DNA of 14,762 nt from an uncultured Lachnospiraceae bacterium (GCA_910585555.1 CAJUFU010000072.1:1-14762), one strand, 5' to 3'; positions 1-6,927 are shown, counted from the first letter of the stretch. Notes: generated by a model not told the origin, from the letters alone. A program made the numbers and translations.

Positions 1-34
1 TTCCTCCTGTGATATGACCTTGGAGGTGGAAAAG

Positions 35-152
35 ATGGCGATTCTTAGTAAAAAAAGCAAAAATCAGGGCAGCAGCGGCGGGAATTATCACAATCTGTCT
101 GGTGATAACAGGCGGAAGCGGTGTTGTATACGCGGCGGATTCTCTGCGGTAA
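35..152 (+). pseudogene. Possible frame-disrupted small secreted peptide (signal peptide only)
   Basis: A strong GGAGGT ribosome binding site at 22-27 precedes an ATG at 35. The first seven codons read MAILSKK. If one base is removed from the run of seven A at 50-56, the frame continues into a textbook signal peptide: a basic start, a hydrophobic core (AGIITICLVIT) and a cleavage-like VYA-AD site, ending after ADSLR at a stop at 150-152. As written, the ATG frame instead runs on to 244 with unremarkable composition. Explanations are a homopolymer sequencing error, a real one-base frameshift, or a 5' remnant of a secreted protein. Even when repaired, the product is only about 38 residues, so it could be a degraded gene. 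No family is recognised. Confidence 0.3.
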
Positions 153-177
153 GATATAGTTTCAACAACATAATAAG

Positions 178-220
178 AACGGATGATAACTGGCAGAGTG
201 CTGGAAATCATCCGTTTTTA
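178..220 (+). terminator. Rho-independent terminator between convergent genes
   Basis: A perfect 10-bp inverted repeat (178-187 with 207-216, AACGGATGAT/ATCATCCGTT) encloses a 19-base loop and runs into TTTTTA. It lies 30 bases before the end of the minus-strand regulator gene. It ends transcription coming from the left and may also serve the regulator gene, although the T-tract on the minus side is weaker. Confidence 0.7.
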
Positions 221-246
221 TTGTTTGTGAAGTGGCAATACTGAAA

Positions 247-1260
247 CTAACGGCAGCTTTCCCGCTCCACAATATAATAGGGCAGATAACTGCGCACAGG
301 AAGTCTGTGGCCGCCGGCGATACGGTCTAACAGTATCTTCACGGTCATGCGGCCCATCTCTTCTAAGGGGACAGAGATGGAGGAGAGCATGGGGGAGACA
401 TATTGGATGGTTTCGATATCGTTCATGCCCATGATGCTGATGTCCTCGGGGACGCGGATGTTTAAGTCTTTACATGCGCGCAGAGCGCCGATAGCCGTGG
501 TGTCATTGGCACAGCAGACAGCGCTGAAGGAAAGAGGCCCGTTGATCAGTTTCGACATGCTTCGGTAGCCGCCGTTCATGGAAGGAATGATGTCGTCGAT
601 GATCAGTGTATCTTGGCGGGGCAGGCCAAGCGCAGCCAGACTGTCCAGATAACCGTTTAGCCGGACGTCGGGGCTGGCGCCGATATAGGCAATTTCACGG
701 TGTCCATGTTTGTAGAAGTACTGCACCATGTCGCAGAGCGCCTGGTAGCCATCACAGATGACTTGGTCGCAGGGGGCGTTGATGGTATTGAGTCCGGTGT
801 ACACTACATGTTTGAAATACTGTCTGATCTGATTAAGTAGTTCTGGCTGGAAACGCCCTATGATGATGAGACCGTTTGCCCTATTCTCTTTCAAACGCTG
901 CAGGGTACTTTCACTGGACAGGTCTGGTGCAGAAAACGTGTATTCCAGAATGTATTTGCTTTTCAGAGCTTCATATTCGATGCTGGTTATTAATCTTGTG
1001 TAGAAAGCGTCATCCTTCTGCTCTTCGGGAGATGTGGCAATTAGACAGTATATGGACTGTGCAGTCTGTACCTGCTTTGCTTCTGTTCCTGATTTCAGGG
1101 CACGGGCTGTCTCATTGGGCAGGTATCCGGTCTCCCGGACGATTTTCCAGATGCGGTCTCGAACTTCTTTGCTGGCGGCGTTTGTATCGGGGGAACGCAG
1201 TACTCGGGACACTGTGGAGATTGAGACGCCGGCTTGTTGTGCAATATCTTTCAGTTTCAT
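247..1260 (-). CDS. LacI/GalR-family transcriptional regulator
   Basis: A 337-residue protein of normal LacI-family length. The N-terminus is a classic helix-turn-helix (MKLKDIAQQAGVSISTVSRVL, about residues 1-22). A hinge follows (GYLPNETARALKSG, about 45-58), then a two-lobed periplasmic-binding-like effector domain with typical segments such as SAVCCANDTTAIGAL and the PEDISIMGMNDIE region. The start is supported by GGAGGT on the minus strand just upstream (1266-1271). It is transcribed divergently from the transporter/catabolic operon across a shared 413-base control region, the usual arrangement for a local repressor released by the pathway substrate or an intermediate. The effector is unknown; a sugar or sugar-like compound is inferred from the family. 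It ends close to a terminator shared with the convergent left-hand transcript. Confidence 0.95.
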   Translation of the reverse strand: MKLKDIAQQAGVSISTVSRVLRSPDTNAASKEVRDRIWKIVRETGYLPNETARALKSGTEAKQVQTAQSIYCLIATSPEEQKDDAFYTRLITSIEYEALKSKYILEYTFSAPDLSSESTLQRLKENRANGLIIIGRFQPELLNQIRQYFKHVVYTGLNTINAPCDQVICDGYQALCDMVQYFYKHGHREIAYIGASPDVRLNGYLDSLAALGLPRQDTLIIDDIIPSMNGGYRSMSKLINGPLSFSAVCCANDTTAIGALRACKDLNIRVPEDISIMGMNDIETIQYVSPMLSSISVPLEEMGRMTVKILLDRIAGGHRLPVRSYLPYYIVERESCR

Positions 1261-1279
1261 GCAAGACCTCCAAATATAT

Positions 1280-1307
1280 TTTATAAAAGAAACTTACTTT
1301 TTGTCAT
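1280..1307 (-). promoter_or_regulatory. Candidate sigma-A promoter for the lacI-type gene
   Basis: Read on the minus strand: an ATGACA -35 (1302-1307, one mismatch to TTGACA), a 16-base spacer, then a TATAAA -10 (1280-1285). The implied transcript start is near 1273, leaving a very short leader with the GGAGGT site almost at the 5' end. That shortness is the main reason for caution. Confidence 0.35.
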
Positions 1308-1321
1308 TCTACAAGAAAAAG

Positions 1322-1360
1322 TACGCAAAAGCAAGCCTGTTTAAGAAAAATATACGCAAA
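1322..1360. repeat. Pair of TACGCAAA direct repeats in the divergent control region
   Basis: TACGCAAA occurs at 1322-1329 and again at 1353-1360, 31 bp apart (about three helical turns, same face of the DNA). Related ACGCAA copies occur at 1563-1568 and, inverted as TTGCGT, at 1455-1460. LacI-family half-sites often contain a CG step followed by an A-rich flank, so these could be auxiliary operator or activator sites. The assignment is inferred from position and repetition only. Confidence 0.35.
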
Positions 1361-1392
1361 CAGTAACAGCAAAGCATCAAAATAGTGCAAAG

Positions 1393-1424
1393 TTGACAAG
1401 AAAATATAGGAAAATATGTATATT
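1393..1424 (+). promoter_or_regulatory. Candidate main sigma-A promoter of the transporter/catabolic operon
   Basis: A perfect TTGACA lies at 1393-1398. Possible -10 elements follow in a T/A-rich stretch: TATGTA at 1415-1420 (16-base spacer) or TATATT at 1419-1424 (20-base spacer). It is the best promoter in the 413-base divergent region and points at the substrate-binding-protein gene, giving a leader of roughly 240 bases. The -10 is imperfect, consistent with a regulated promoter. Confidence 0.5.
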
Positions 1425-1430
1425 ATTAAT

Positions 1431-1444
1431 AGAAAACGTTTGTG
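1431..1444. promoter_or_regulatory. Candidate LacI-family operator
   Basis: AGAAAACGTTTGTG is centred on a CG step with an 8-bp perfect palindrome AAACGTTT, the type of core LacI-family proteins bind. It sits just downstream of the candidate -10, where a bound repressor would block the operon start. It also partly resembles a catabolite-responsive element, but with mismatches at the conserved outer positions, so a CcpA site is less likely. Confidence 0.35.
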
Positions 1445-1616
1445 TAAAAATAACTTGCGTGAAATGAATAAATTTTGTATCATTATGCCATATAAAAGAG
1501 AAAAATGAAGGGAGGAATATACAAAACATACAATTTCGGAACAATTTAAGAAATGAAATGAACGCAAAAAGAGGAGGATTAAGCAAAAGGATAAGAAAAA
1601 TGTAAGCAAAAGAGTG

Positions 1617-1651
1617 ATATCATACACAAAAAGAAGAGAAGAGTATGATAT
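1617..1651 (+). other. Leader hairpin directly before the ribosome binding site of the binding-protein gene
   Basis: The leader (about 1430-1673) is strongly purine-rich and mostly unstructured. Near its end a perfect 9-bp inverted repeat (ATATCATAC 1617-1625 with GTATGATAT 1643-1651) forms a hairpin with a 17-base loop. It ends ten bases before the AAGGAG site at 1661-1666. A small palindrome TTCC-TAT-GGAA at 1652-1662 touches the start of that site. A role in mRNA stability or translation initiation is inferred. No known riboswitch class is recognised. Confidence 0.45.
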
Positions 1652-1673
1652 TTCCTATGGAAGGAGAGAAGGC

Positions 1674-2855
1674 ATGAGAAAAATAAAAAGGGCAATCAGT
1701 ATTTTGTTGACAATGATCTTGATGACTATGGTATTTGCAGGGTGTGGAGACACTGGGGATGTTTCCGATTCTTCTGCAAATGCTCCCAAAGAGGATTCAG
1801 CGCAGGTGGATTCTGATCAGGAGGATGCTGACAAACAGGATGCGTCTGCTACACCACAGCAGACACAGAAAATAACAATTGGAGTTATTGACGGTTCTCT
1901 TGCCGGCGGCATTGTCTGGTGTGCACAGCAGGAGGGTATTTTTGAGAAATATGGGATAGAAGTAGAGACCCAGACTTTTACCAATGGCATGGTCATGCTG
2001 GAGGCGATAGATAATATTGATGTGGCGCTTACTGGCATTGGAGGTATTCTTGCCGGGACCATCAATTATGATGCACAGATCATCAGTGTGATCGCACCGG
2101 ACAGTGGGACGCAGTATCTGTTTGTGAGACCGGATGGTGCAATCGCTGCGGCAGGACAAGGACATAATACATTAAGCCCTGAGATATACGGGGATGCGGA
2201 ATCCTGGAAAGGCGCTCAGGTATTATCTACCAGTGGTAACGTGCTGCAATATCTGTTGATGAATGTGCTGGATGGGTTTGGGCTGACTTTGGATGATGTT
2301 CAGGTTACCTGGATGGATATGCCTACCTGTAATGCATCTTTCCTGGCAGGAGAGGGTGATGCGGCAACCGTTACGGGTTCTGTAAGTTATGCGGAAGATA
2401 AAGCGGATTATGTAGTTGCGGCGACTGGTCCAATGTGCGATCTAGGTCTTACCACCTGTATGCTGGCAGAACCGGCGAAAATAGAGGCGCCAGAGACGCA
2501 TGATGCCATGGTGACCTTCCTAAAGGCATGTTTCGAGAGTGTGGATTGGATGCAAGATAATATAGATGCGGCAGAGGCACATATGATCGACTGGTGTGAA
2601 TATTGTGGACAGGAATGTACACCGGAATTGGCGAAAGTGTATCTGGCGGCTGATCCCAACTACACACTGGAAGAGGTATATGCGATGATGCATGAGAAAT
2701 CTTCACAGGGAGATTATTCTGTGGTGGAAGAACGGCTTTTAAAGATTCTGGATTTCTATGTAGCGTGTGAAAACTATGTGGAGAGTGATAAGGATAAGTT
2801 TTTGGATAATAAGTTAACCACCAGTATCATTGATGAGGTATATGAATCCAAATAA
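1674..2855 (+). CDS. Lipoprotein substrate-binding protein, nitrate/taurine/sulfonate ABC importer class
   Basis: The preferred start is the ATG at 1674 with AAGGAG seven bases upstream; an in-frame GTG at 1614 has no ribosome binding site. The 393-residue product has a lipoprotein signal (hydrophobic residues 8-22, lipobox VFAGC, lipid cysteine 24). An acidic Asp/Ser/Gln-rich tether follows (about 25-63), then an NMT1/TauA/SsuA-like domain beginning KITIGVIDG. Supporting family features are an early bait segment on becoming GIFEKYGIEVE, a GTxN-like loop, SWKGAQVLSTSGNVLQYLL (about 177-195), and a DDVQVTWMDMPTCNASFLAGEGDAA region. It captures the substrate outside the membrane for the permeases downstream. 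Ten cysteines, including C308-x2-C311-x3-C315, are unusual for this class. The class suggests a small anionic ligand such as a sulfonate; the exact ligand cannot be read from the sequence. Confidence 0.9.
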   Translation: MRKIKRAISILLTMILMTMVFAGCGDTGDVSDSSANAPKEDSAQVDSDQEDADKQDASATPQQTQKITIGVIDGSLAGGIVWCAQQEGIFEKYGIEVETQTFTNGMVMLEAIDNIDVALTGIGGILAGTINYDAQIISVIAPDSGTQYLFVRPDGAIAAAGQGHNTLSPEIYGDAESWKGAQVLSTSGNVLQYLLMNVLDGFGLTLDDVQVTWMDMPTCNASFLAGEGDAATVTGSVSYAEDKADYVVAATGPMCDLGLTTCMLAEPAKIEAPETHDAMVTFLKACFESVDWMQDNIDAAEAHMIDWCEYCGQECTPELAKVYLAADPNYTLEEVYAMMHEKSSQGDYSVVEERLLKILDFYVACENYVESDKDKFLDNKLTTSIIDEVYESK

Positions 2856-2867
2856 AAACAGGCAGTA

Positions 2868-2903
2868 AAGCGAGGTGCCCTGAAAAGGTTAGGGCACCCG
2901 CTT
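2868..2903 (+). other. Intercistronic stem-loop after the binding-protein gene
   Basis: The two arms (2868-2881 and 2891-2903) pair over 13 bp with one bulged A at 2873: AAGCG plus GGTGCCCT against AGGGCACC plus CGCTT. The loop is about 9 bases. It is a strong GC-rich hairpin but lacks a following T-tract (GTAAGAG), so it is probably not a full terminator. Such hairpins commonly protect the 3' end of binding-protein mRNA, allowing more binding protein than permease. Partial termination is an alternative. Confidence 0.7.
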
Positions 2904-2923
2904 GTAAGAGAGGAGGGAAGCTT

Positions 2924-3754
2924 ATGCTGGAATGTGACGCTTTAGAAAAGCAATTGTGTGATGTCAATCAAAAGCGACGTGAACAGAGAGTCAAGTTTAT
3001 GGTATTGGCGGTGGCGAGCGTCTGTGTATTCCTGCTCATCTGGCAGCTTATTGTCATAAGCGGTGTGGTCAATGTCCGAAATTTACCGTCCCCTGCCCAG
3101 ATTTTTAAGGCTTTTATCACAAAGTTAACATCCAAAAGTCCGGATGGGAACACATTGGGAATGAATATCTTAGCTTCTTTGCAGGTATCTTTGACGGGAT
3201 TCTTTGCCGCGCTGATTATTGGTGTGCCGTTAGGGCTTCTGATGGGATGGTTCGAGCCTGTTGACCGCTTTGTGAGGCCGATTTTTGAATTGATTCGTCC
3301 GATTCCGCCGATTGCCTGGATTCCGGTGGTGGTCATCTTCATGGGAATTGGGATTCAGGCAAAGGCCACCATCATTTTCCTGGCGGTATTTGTGTCTTGT
3401 GTCATCAATGCCTATACGGGGATACGTATGACGGACAAAACGCTGATTAACGTTGCCAAAACTTTTGGGGCGGGAAATGTGGAAACCTTTTTTAAGATAG
3501 GGATTCCTTCGGCTATGCCTATGGTTTTTGCCGGGATTAGGGTTTCCCTGGGCAGTGCCTGGTCTACCTTGGTGGCAGCAGAGATGCTTGCGGCACATGC
3601 CGGTCTTGGATATATGTTGCAGACGGGACGTAATGTGGGTAAAGCGGAGATTGTGGTGCTGGCTATGGTGACAATCGCAGCGCTGGGCGCTGTGATGAGC
3701 GGTCTGTTGACACTGATTGAACGGCGTGTTTTGAAATGGAAGATGACACGATGA
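2924..3754 (+). CDS. ABC transporter permease 1 (SsuC/TauC-like)
   Basis: A 276-residue inner-membrane protein with a GGAGG site six bases before the ATG. It begins with a charged cytoplasmic segment (1-24), a first membrane helix (about 25-48), then a NLPSPAQIFKAF segment typical of nitrate/sulfonate permeases. Further helices include about 84-108 and the conserved FELIRPIPPIAWIP block (121-134). The coupling EAA-type loop is VAKTFGAGNVETFFKIGIP (177-195), which docks on an ATPase subunit. With the next gene it probably forms a heterodimeric channel, since two different permeases and two different ATPases are encoded together. The N-terminal cytoplasmic extension carries two cysteines (4, 12) of unknown significance. 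Confidence 0.93.
   Translation: MLECDALEKQLCDVNQKRREQRVKFMVLAVASVCVFLLIWQLIVISGVVNVRNLPSPAQIFKAFITKLTSKSPDGNTLGMNILASLQVSLTGFFAALIIGVPLGLLMGWFEPVDRFVRPIFELIRPIPPIAWIPVVVIFMGIGIQAKATIIFLAVFVSCVINAYTGIRMTDKTLINVAKTFGAGNVETFFKIGIPSAMPMVFAGIRVSLGSAWSTLVAAEMLAAHAGLGYMLQTGRNVGKAEIVVLAMVTIAALGAVMSGLLTLIERRVLKWKMTR
3281..3324 (+). repeat. Near-identical 44-base block shared by the two permease genes (copy 1; copy 2 at 4154-4197)
   Basis: Positions 3281-3324 and 4154-4197 match at 42 of 44 bases, with the last 26 identical, although the surrounding genes have diverged widely. Both copies encode IFEL(I/F)RPIPPIAWIP, a conserved permease segment. This points to tandem duplication of an ancestral permease gene. 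The excess DNA-level identity may reflect codon constraint or local gene conversion. Confidence 0.85.
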
Positions 3755-3835
3755 AGGGCCTGAGAAGACACAAACCAGTTCATGCGCTGTCCCAACAAAG
3801 TTGAGACAAATGCATGCGCAGAAATGAGGGTTAGA

Positions 3836-4621
3836 ATGTACAATTCATATTTGAGTAAGAGCAAGGGATATAAAATCTGCATGATACTGTTATCGGTCTT
3901 ATCTGTGGGACTTTTGATAGGTTCTTATGTTTGGGTATCAGGGCGCAATGCCGTATTATTGCCTTCCGTTGGGCAAATCTGGGCGCGGTGTGTGAAGCTT
4001 TTTGTAAATCCTATAAAGGGAGTGAATCTTTTGGCACATGTCTGGGCGAGTTTGCGGCGCGTACTTTTGGCGTTACTTTTTTCCTGGACGGCGGGAGTGG
4101 TCTTTGGAATACTGATTGGGTGGAGTAAGACCCTCAATGCAATTTTTGGCAGTATTTTTGAATTGTTTCGCCCGATTCCGCCGATTGCCTGGATTCCTAT
4201 TGTGATCATGTGGTTTGGAATCGGTGAATTTCCGAAGATACTGATTGTGATTATCGGCAGCATTGTGCCTGTGGTGGTGAATACAAGAGCCGGGGTTTCT
4301 TTGGTAGAGCAGCAATATGTAGACGTGGGAACGGTATTTGGAGCGGATAACAGACAGATGCTTAGCAATATTATAATGCCGGTGGCACTGCCTAGCATTT
4401 TTGCAGGACTTCGGACATCGGTGAGCAGCGGCTGGACCGTGGTGCTGGCGGCAGAAATGCTGGGAGCGGACCATGGTGTGGGTGCGCTGGTGACAAGAGG
4501 ATGGAATGCCAGCGATATGGCGTTGGTGCTGGTTTCCATTATTGTCATTGCCATAATTGGGGCATTGTTGTCGGTGGGATTGTCTTTGGCTGAAAAGGTG
4601 GTGTGTCCATGGAATCAGTAA
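3836..4621 (+). CDS. ABC transporter permease 2 (SsuC/TauC-like)
   Basis: The ATG at 3836 is preferred because GAGGG lies five bases upstream; in-frame ATGs at 3782 and 3824 have no ribosome binding site. The product is 261 residues. A first membrane helix (about 13-34) leads to a LLPSVGQIWARCVKLF segment. Several helices follow, including the conserved FELFRPIPPIAWIP block (108-121), then an EAA-type coupling loop VGTVFGADNRQMLSNIIMP (about 164-182). It is a clear but diverged paralogue of the preceding permease and presumably pairs with it. The 3' end overlaps the first ATPase gene by 13 bases, implying translational coupling. An 81-base gap to permease 1 (3755-3835) shows no recognisable element. 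Confidence 0.92.
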   Translation: MYNSYLSKSKGYKICMILLSVLSVGLLIGSYVWVSGRNAVLLPSVGQIWARCVKLFVNPIKGVNLLAHVWASLRRVLLALLFSWTAGVVFGILIGWSKTLNAIFGSIFELFRPIPPIAWIPIVIMWFGIGEFPKILIVIIGSIVPVVVNTRAGVSLVEQQYVDVGTVFGADNRQMLSNIIMPVALPSIFAGLRTSVSSGWTVVLAAEMLGADHGVGALVTRGWNASDMALVLVSIIVIAIIGALLSVGLSLAEKVVCPWNQ

Positions 4622-5382
4622 ATCAAAAAAAGAAATGTATGGAAGTAAAGGGGCTGTCCAAAACATTTTTCGGTAAGAAAGAATATGTAACGGTAGTAGA
4701 TGAGGTGGATTTTACGGTATATGAGGGAGAATTTTTGGTAATTTTAGGTCCAGGACGCTGTGGTAAGACAGTCCTTTTGAATATGATTGCAGGATTGGAG
4801 ACGAAAACAGACGGACAGATTCTATATAACGGCAAAGAGGTACAGGGACGAAACCCAGATCTGGCCATGGTATTTCAATCTCTGGCGCTTCTGCCATTTA
4901 ATACAGTTATGGAGAATACGGAACTGCCATTGAAACTGCGTGGAATTTCAAAGAAAGAACGCAGGGAGACTGCGCAGCGATACATTGATCTAGTGGGACT
5001 GACCGGCTTTGAGAAATCTTATCCGAGCCAGCTGTCCGGCGGTATGAAACAGAGGGCCGGCATTGCCCGTGCCTATACGGCCAATCCAAAGATTCTGCTA
5101 ATGGATGAACCTTTTGGACAGCTGGACGCCCAGACCAGGTATGCCATGCAGAATGAAATCTTAAAAATCTGGGAGAAGGAGAAAAGGACAGTCATTTTCG
5201 TTACCAATAATATAGAAGAAGCCTGTTATCTGGGAGACCGTATTATCTTAATGAGCGAGTGCCCGGAGACAGTTAAGCAGATTTATGATTTATCAGATAT
5301 TCCAAGGCCCAGAGATATGGTGAGCGATGTATTTCTGACACGGCGCAAAATGATATCGGATACGATGGAACTGTCATTGTGA
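4609..5382 (+). CDS. ABC transporter ATPase 1, divergent P-loop and switch residue
   Basis: The ATG at 4609, seven bases after AAGGTGG, is preferred over the GTG at 4603. The product is 257 residues. Walker A is GPGRCGKT (47-54): it keeps GxxxxGKT but has Gly-Arg where SG is usual, and Val55 follows the threonine where Thr/Ser is usual. The Q-loop glutamine is Q90, the signature is a canonical LSGGMKQR (142-149), and Walker B is ILLMDE (162-167) with the catalytic Glu present. The switch histidine normally found in VTHDIDEA-type segments is replaced by asparagine (VTNNIEEA, N200). It energises uptake with the next ATPase. Together the deviations predict that the ATP site built on this subunit's Walker A hydrolyses poorly. 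Confidence 0.93.
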   Translation: MESVNQKKKCMEVKGLSKTFFGKKEYVTVVDEVDFTVYEGEFLVILGPGRCGKTVLLNMIAGLETKTDGQILYNGKEVQGRNPDLAMVFQSLALLPFNTVMENTELPLKLRGISKKERRETAQRYIDLVGLTGFEKSYPSQLSGGMKQRAGIARAYTANPKILLMDEPFGQLDAQTRYAMQNEILKIWEKEKRTVIFVTNNIEEACYLGDRIILMSECPETVKQIYDLSDIPRPRDMVSDVFLTRRKMISDTMELSL

Positions 5383-5404
5383 TGATGGAAAGGGAAACGA
5401 AAAT

Positions 5405-6160
5405 ATGGGAAAAGATGCTTCGGCAGTAAAAGTGGATGTTCGGAATCTGACAAAATGTTTTGGTGACCTGCGCGTGCTGGATAACCTGAGTTTTCAGATT
5501 CAAAAGGGAGAATTTGTATGTGTGGTAGGCCCTACAGGATGTGGTAAGACCACATTTTTAAACTGCTTGACCAGGATTTATGAACCTACGGAAGGGAATT
5601 TGTATATTGATGGGGAGCCCACAGATCCAAAGAAGCATTCTCTGGCCAGGGTGTTTCAGGAACCATCCGCAATTCCATGGCTGTCTGTGAGAGATAATCT
5701 GGAATTTGGACTGAAAATCAAGAGATATCCGACAGCGGAAATTCAGAAACGGGTGGAGATGATTATCGAGCTGATGGGACTTAAGGATATGCAGAAAAAG
5801 TATCCGAAGGAGCTTTCGGTTTCTGCCCTGCAGAGAGTCATTATCGGGCGGGCTTTTGCCATGCAGCCTGACCTGCTTTTGATGGATGAACCTTATGGGC
5901 AGATGGATATCAAAATGCGGTTTTATCTGGAAGATGAGGTGCTTCGTTTGTGGAGGGAACTGCAATCCACGGTGGTATTTATCACTCATAATATCGAGGA
6001 AGCGGTTTATCTGGCTGAGCGGGTACTGATATTGACCAATAAACCGGCGTCCATTAAAGAAGAAGTGTATATTGATCTGCCCCATCCACGGGATGTGACA
6101 CAGCACCGCTTTATTGAATACCGGAACTATATTACAGACAAGATTAAGTGGTGGGAATAG
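5405..6160 (+). CDS. ABC transporter ATPase 2, divergent signature motif
   Basis: A 251-residue ATPase starting 22 bases after ATPase 1. Walker A is canonical (GPTGCGKTT, 42-50), Q85 is the Q-loop glutamine, Walker B is LLLMDE (157-162), and the switch histidine is present (THNIEEA, H195). The ABC signature is LSVSALQR (137-144) in place of LSGGQ/LSGGM, so both signature glycines are lost. This is the mirror image of ATPase 1. In a head-to-tail dimer this subunit's good Walker A and histidine face the good LSGGM of ATPase 1, and its poor signature faces ATPase 1's altered P-loop. An obligate heterodimer with one working and one degenerate site is inferred. The C-terminal HPRDVTQHRF region is typical of TauB/SsuB-like proteins. 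Confidence 0.93.
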   Translation: MGKDASAVKVDVRNLTKCFGDLRVLDNLSFQIQKGEFVCVVGPTGCGKTTFLNCLTRIYEPTEGNLYIDGEPTDPKKHSLARVFQEPSAIPWLSVRDNLEFGLKIKRYPTAEIQKRVEMIIELMGLKDMQKKYPKELSVSALQRVIIGRAFAMQPDLLLMDEPYGQMDIKMRFYLEDEVLRLWRELQSTVVFITHNIEEAVYLAERVLILTNKPASIKEEVYIDLPHPRDVTQHRFIEYRNYITDKIKWWE

Positions 6161-6188
6161 GCAACATGGGTAAAAGTGGGAGGCTGGG

Positions 6189-6908
6189 ATGACAATATTA
6201 ACAGGATACTTACTTCTTTGCATCATTGGCGCCATACTGCAGGGAATCAGCGGAATTGGATTTAGTATGTTTTTTATGGCTTTTTGTCCACTGCTGGTAT
6301 CTTATACCATAGCGGCTAACAGCAATCGATTGATAGGTCTTGCTCTGGCCGTCTGCGGACTGTTGCAGTGGAGGGAAGGTGTGAGATGGAAGCTGCTTCT
6401 ACCGCCTCTTACAGCCTCCCTGGCGTGCAGTGCGCTGGGAGTGGAAACCTTTGTGAGGGCGGATGAAGAGATATTAAAGCGGTTGTTAGGCATCCTGCTC
6501 TTGGTGCTGTCTGCTGGTACTTGGTTTTTGCAGAAAAGAGATATAAGAATTCACCCCAATGCGTTATCTGGTCTTGTATTTGGTGCAGTCGCGGGATTTG
6601 CCTCGGGGCTCTTTGGGATTTTGGGGCCGATTTTGGCAATCTATTATGTGAGTGCAACAGAACAGACGGAAGAGTATAAAGGAACCTTGAATATGCATTT
6701 TGTGATTTTGTCATTGTGGAATAATCTGTTCTATGGTTTGCAATATGGCTATCAGTCAGTAGAAATTGGACTTAGTGTGATGGGAGCTGCAGGAGCGATT
6801 ACGGCTATGCTTGTGGTGTTTCGCTTAGAAATCAGCAGGCAGAGGGACAAGGCTGCAAGCTTTATGCTGTTTCTTACCAGTGTGATGGCAGTAACAATGC
6901 TGTTTTAG
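6189..6908 (+). CDS. TSUP (TauE/SafE-family) membrane protein 1, putative anion exporter
   Basis: A 239-residue polytopic membrane protein, preceded by GGAGG. It shows two related halves, each opening with a glycine-rich helix: GAILQGISGIGFSMFFMAF (about 14-32) and GAVAGFASGLFGILGPILAIYY (about 132-153). This is the internal duplication expected of TauE/SafE proteins, although the usual GIGGG-type core is relaxed in both halves. Family members move sulfite, sulfoacetate, sulfolactate or other small anions, usually outward. Its position between the ABC importer and the catabolic enzymes suggests it exports an end product of the pathway. Substrate and direction are inferences. It is only distantly similar to the second TSUP gene in this cluster. 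Confidence 0.85.
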   Translation: MTILTGYLLLCIIGAILQGISGIGFSMFFMAFCPLLVSYTIAANSNRLIGLALAVCGLLQWREGVRWKLLLPPLTASLACSALGVETFVRADEEILKRLLGILLLVLSAGTWFLQKRDIRIHPNALSGLVFGAVAGFASGLFGILGPILAIYYVSATEQTEEYKGTLNMHFVILSLWNNLFYGLQYGYQSVEIGLSVMGAAGAITAMLVVFRLEISRQRDKAASFMLFLTSVMAVTMLF

Positions 6909-6927
6909 TCAAGAAGGAGAAAAGCGT

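Noticed and set aside
1431..1444. Reading the CG-centred palindrome as a CcpA catabolite-responsive element
   Set aside because: The outer T and C positions of the consensus are mismatched; a LacI-family local operator fits better.
1505..1549. A 14-residue leader peptide frame (MKGGIYKTYNFGTI)
   Set aside because: Weak ribosome binding site, no regulatory codon run and no attenuator-like alternate hairpins visible.
1614..1673. GTG start extending the binding protein by 20 residues
   Set aside because: No ribosome binding site precedes it, and it would put charged residues before the lipoprotein signal; ATG 1674 has AAGGAG at ideal spacing.
3925..4554. A 209-codon minus-strand frame opposite permease 2
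   Set aside because: Composition is the antisense of a hydrophobic gene, there is no ribosome binding site, and the plus-strand permease is unambiguous.
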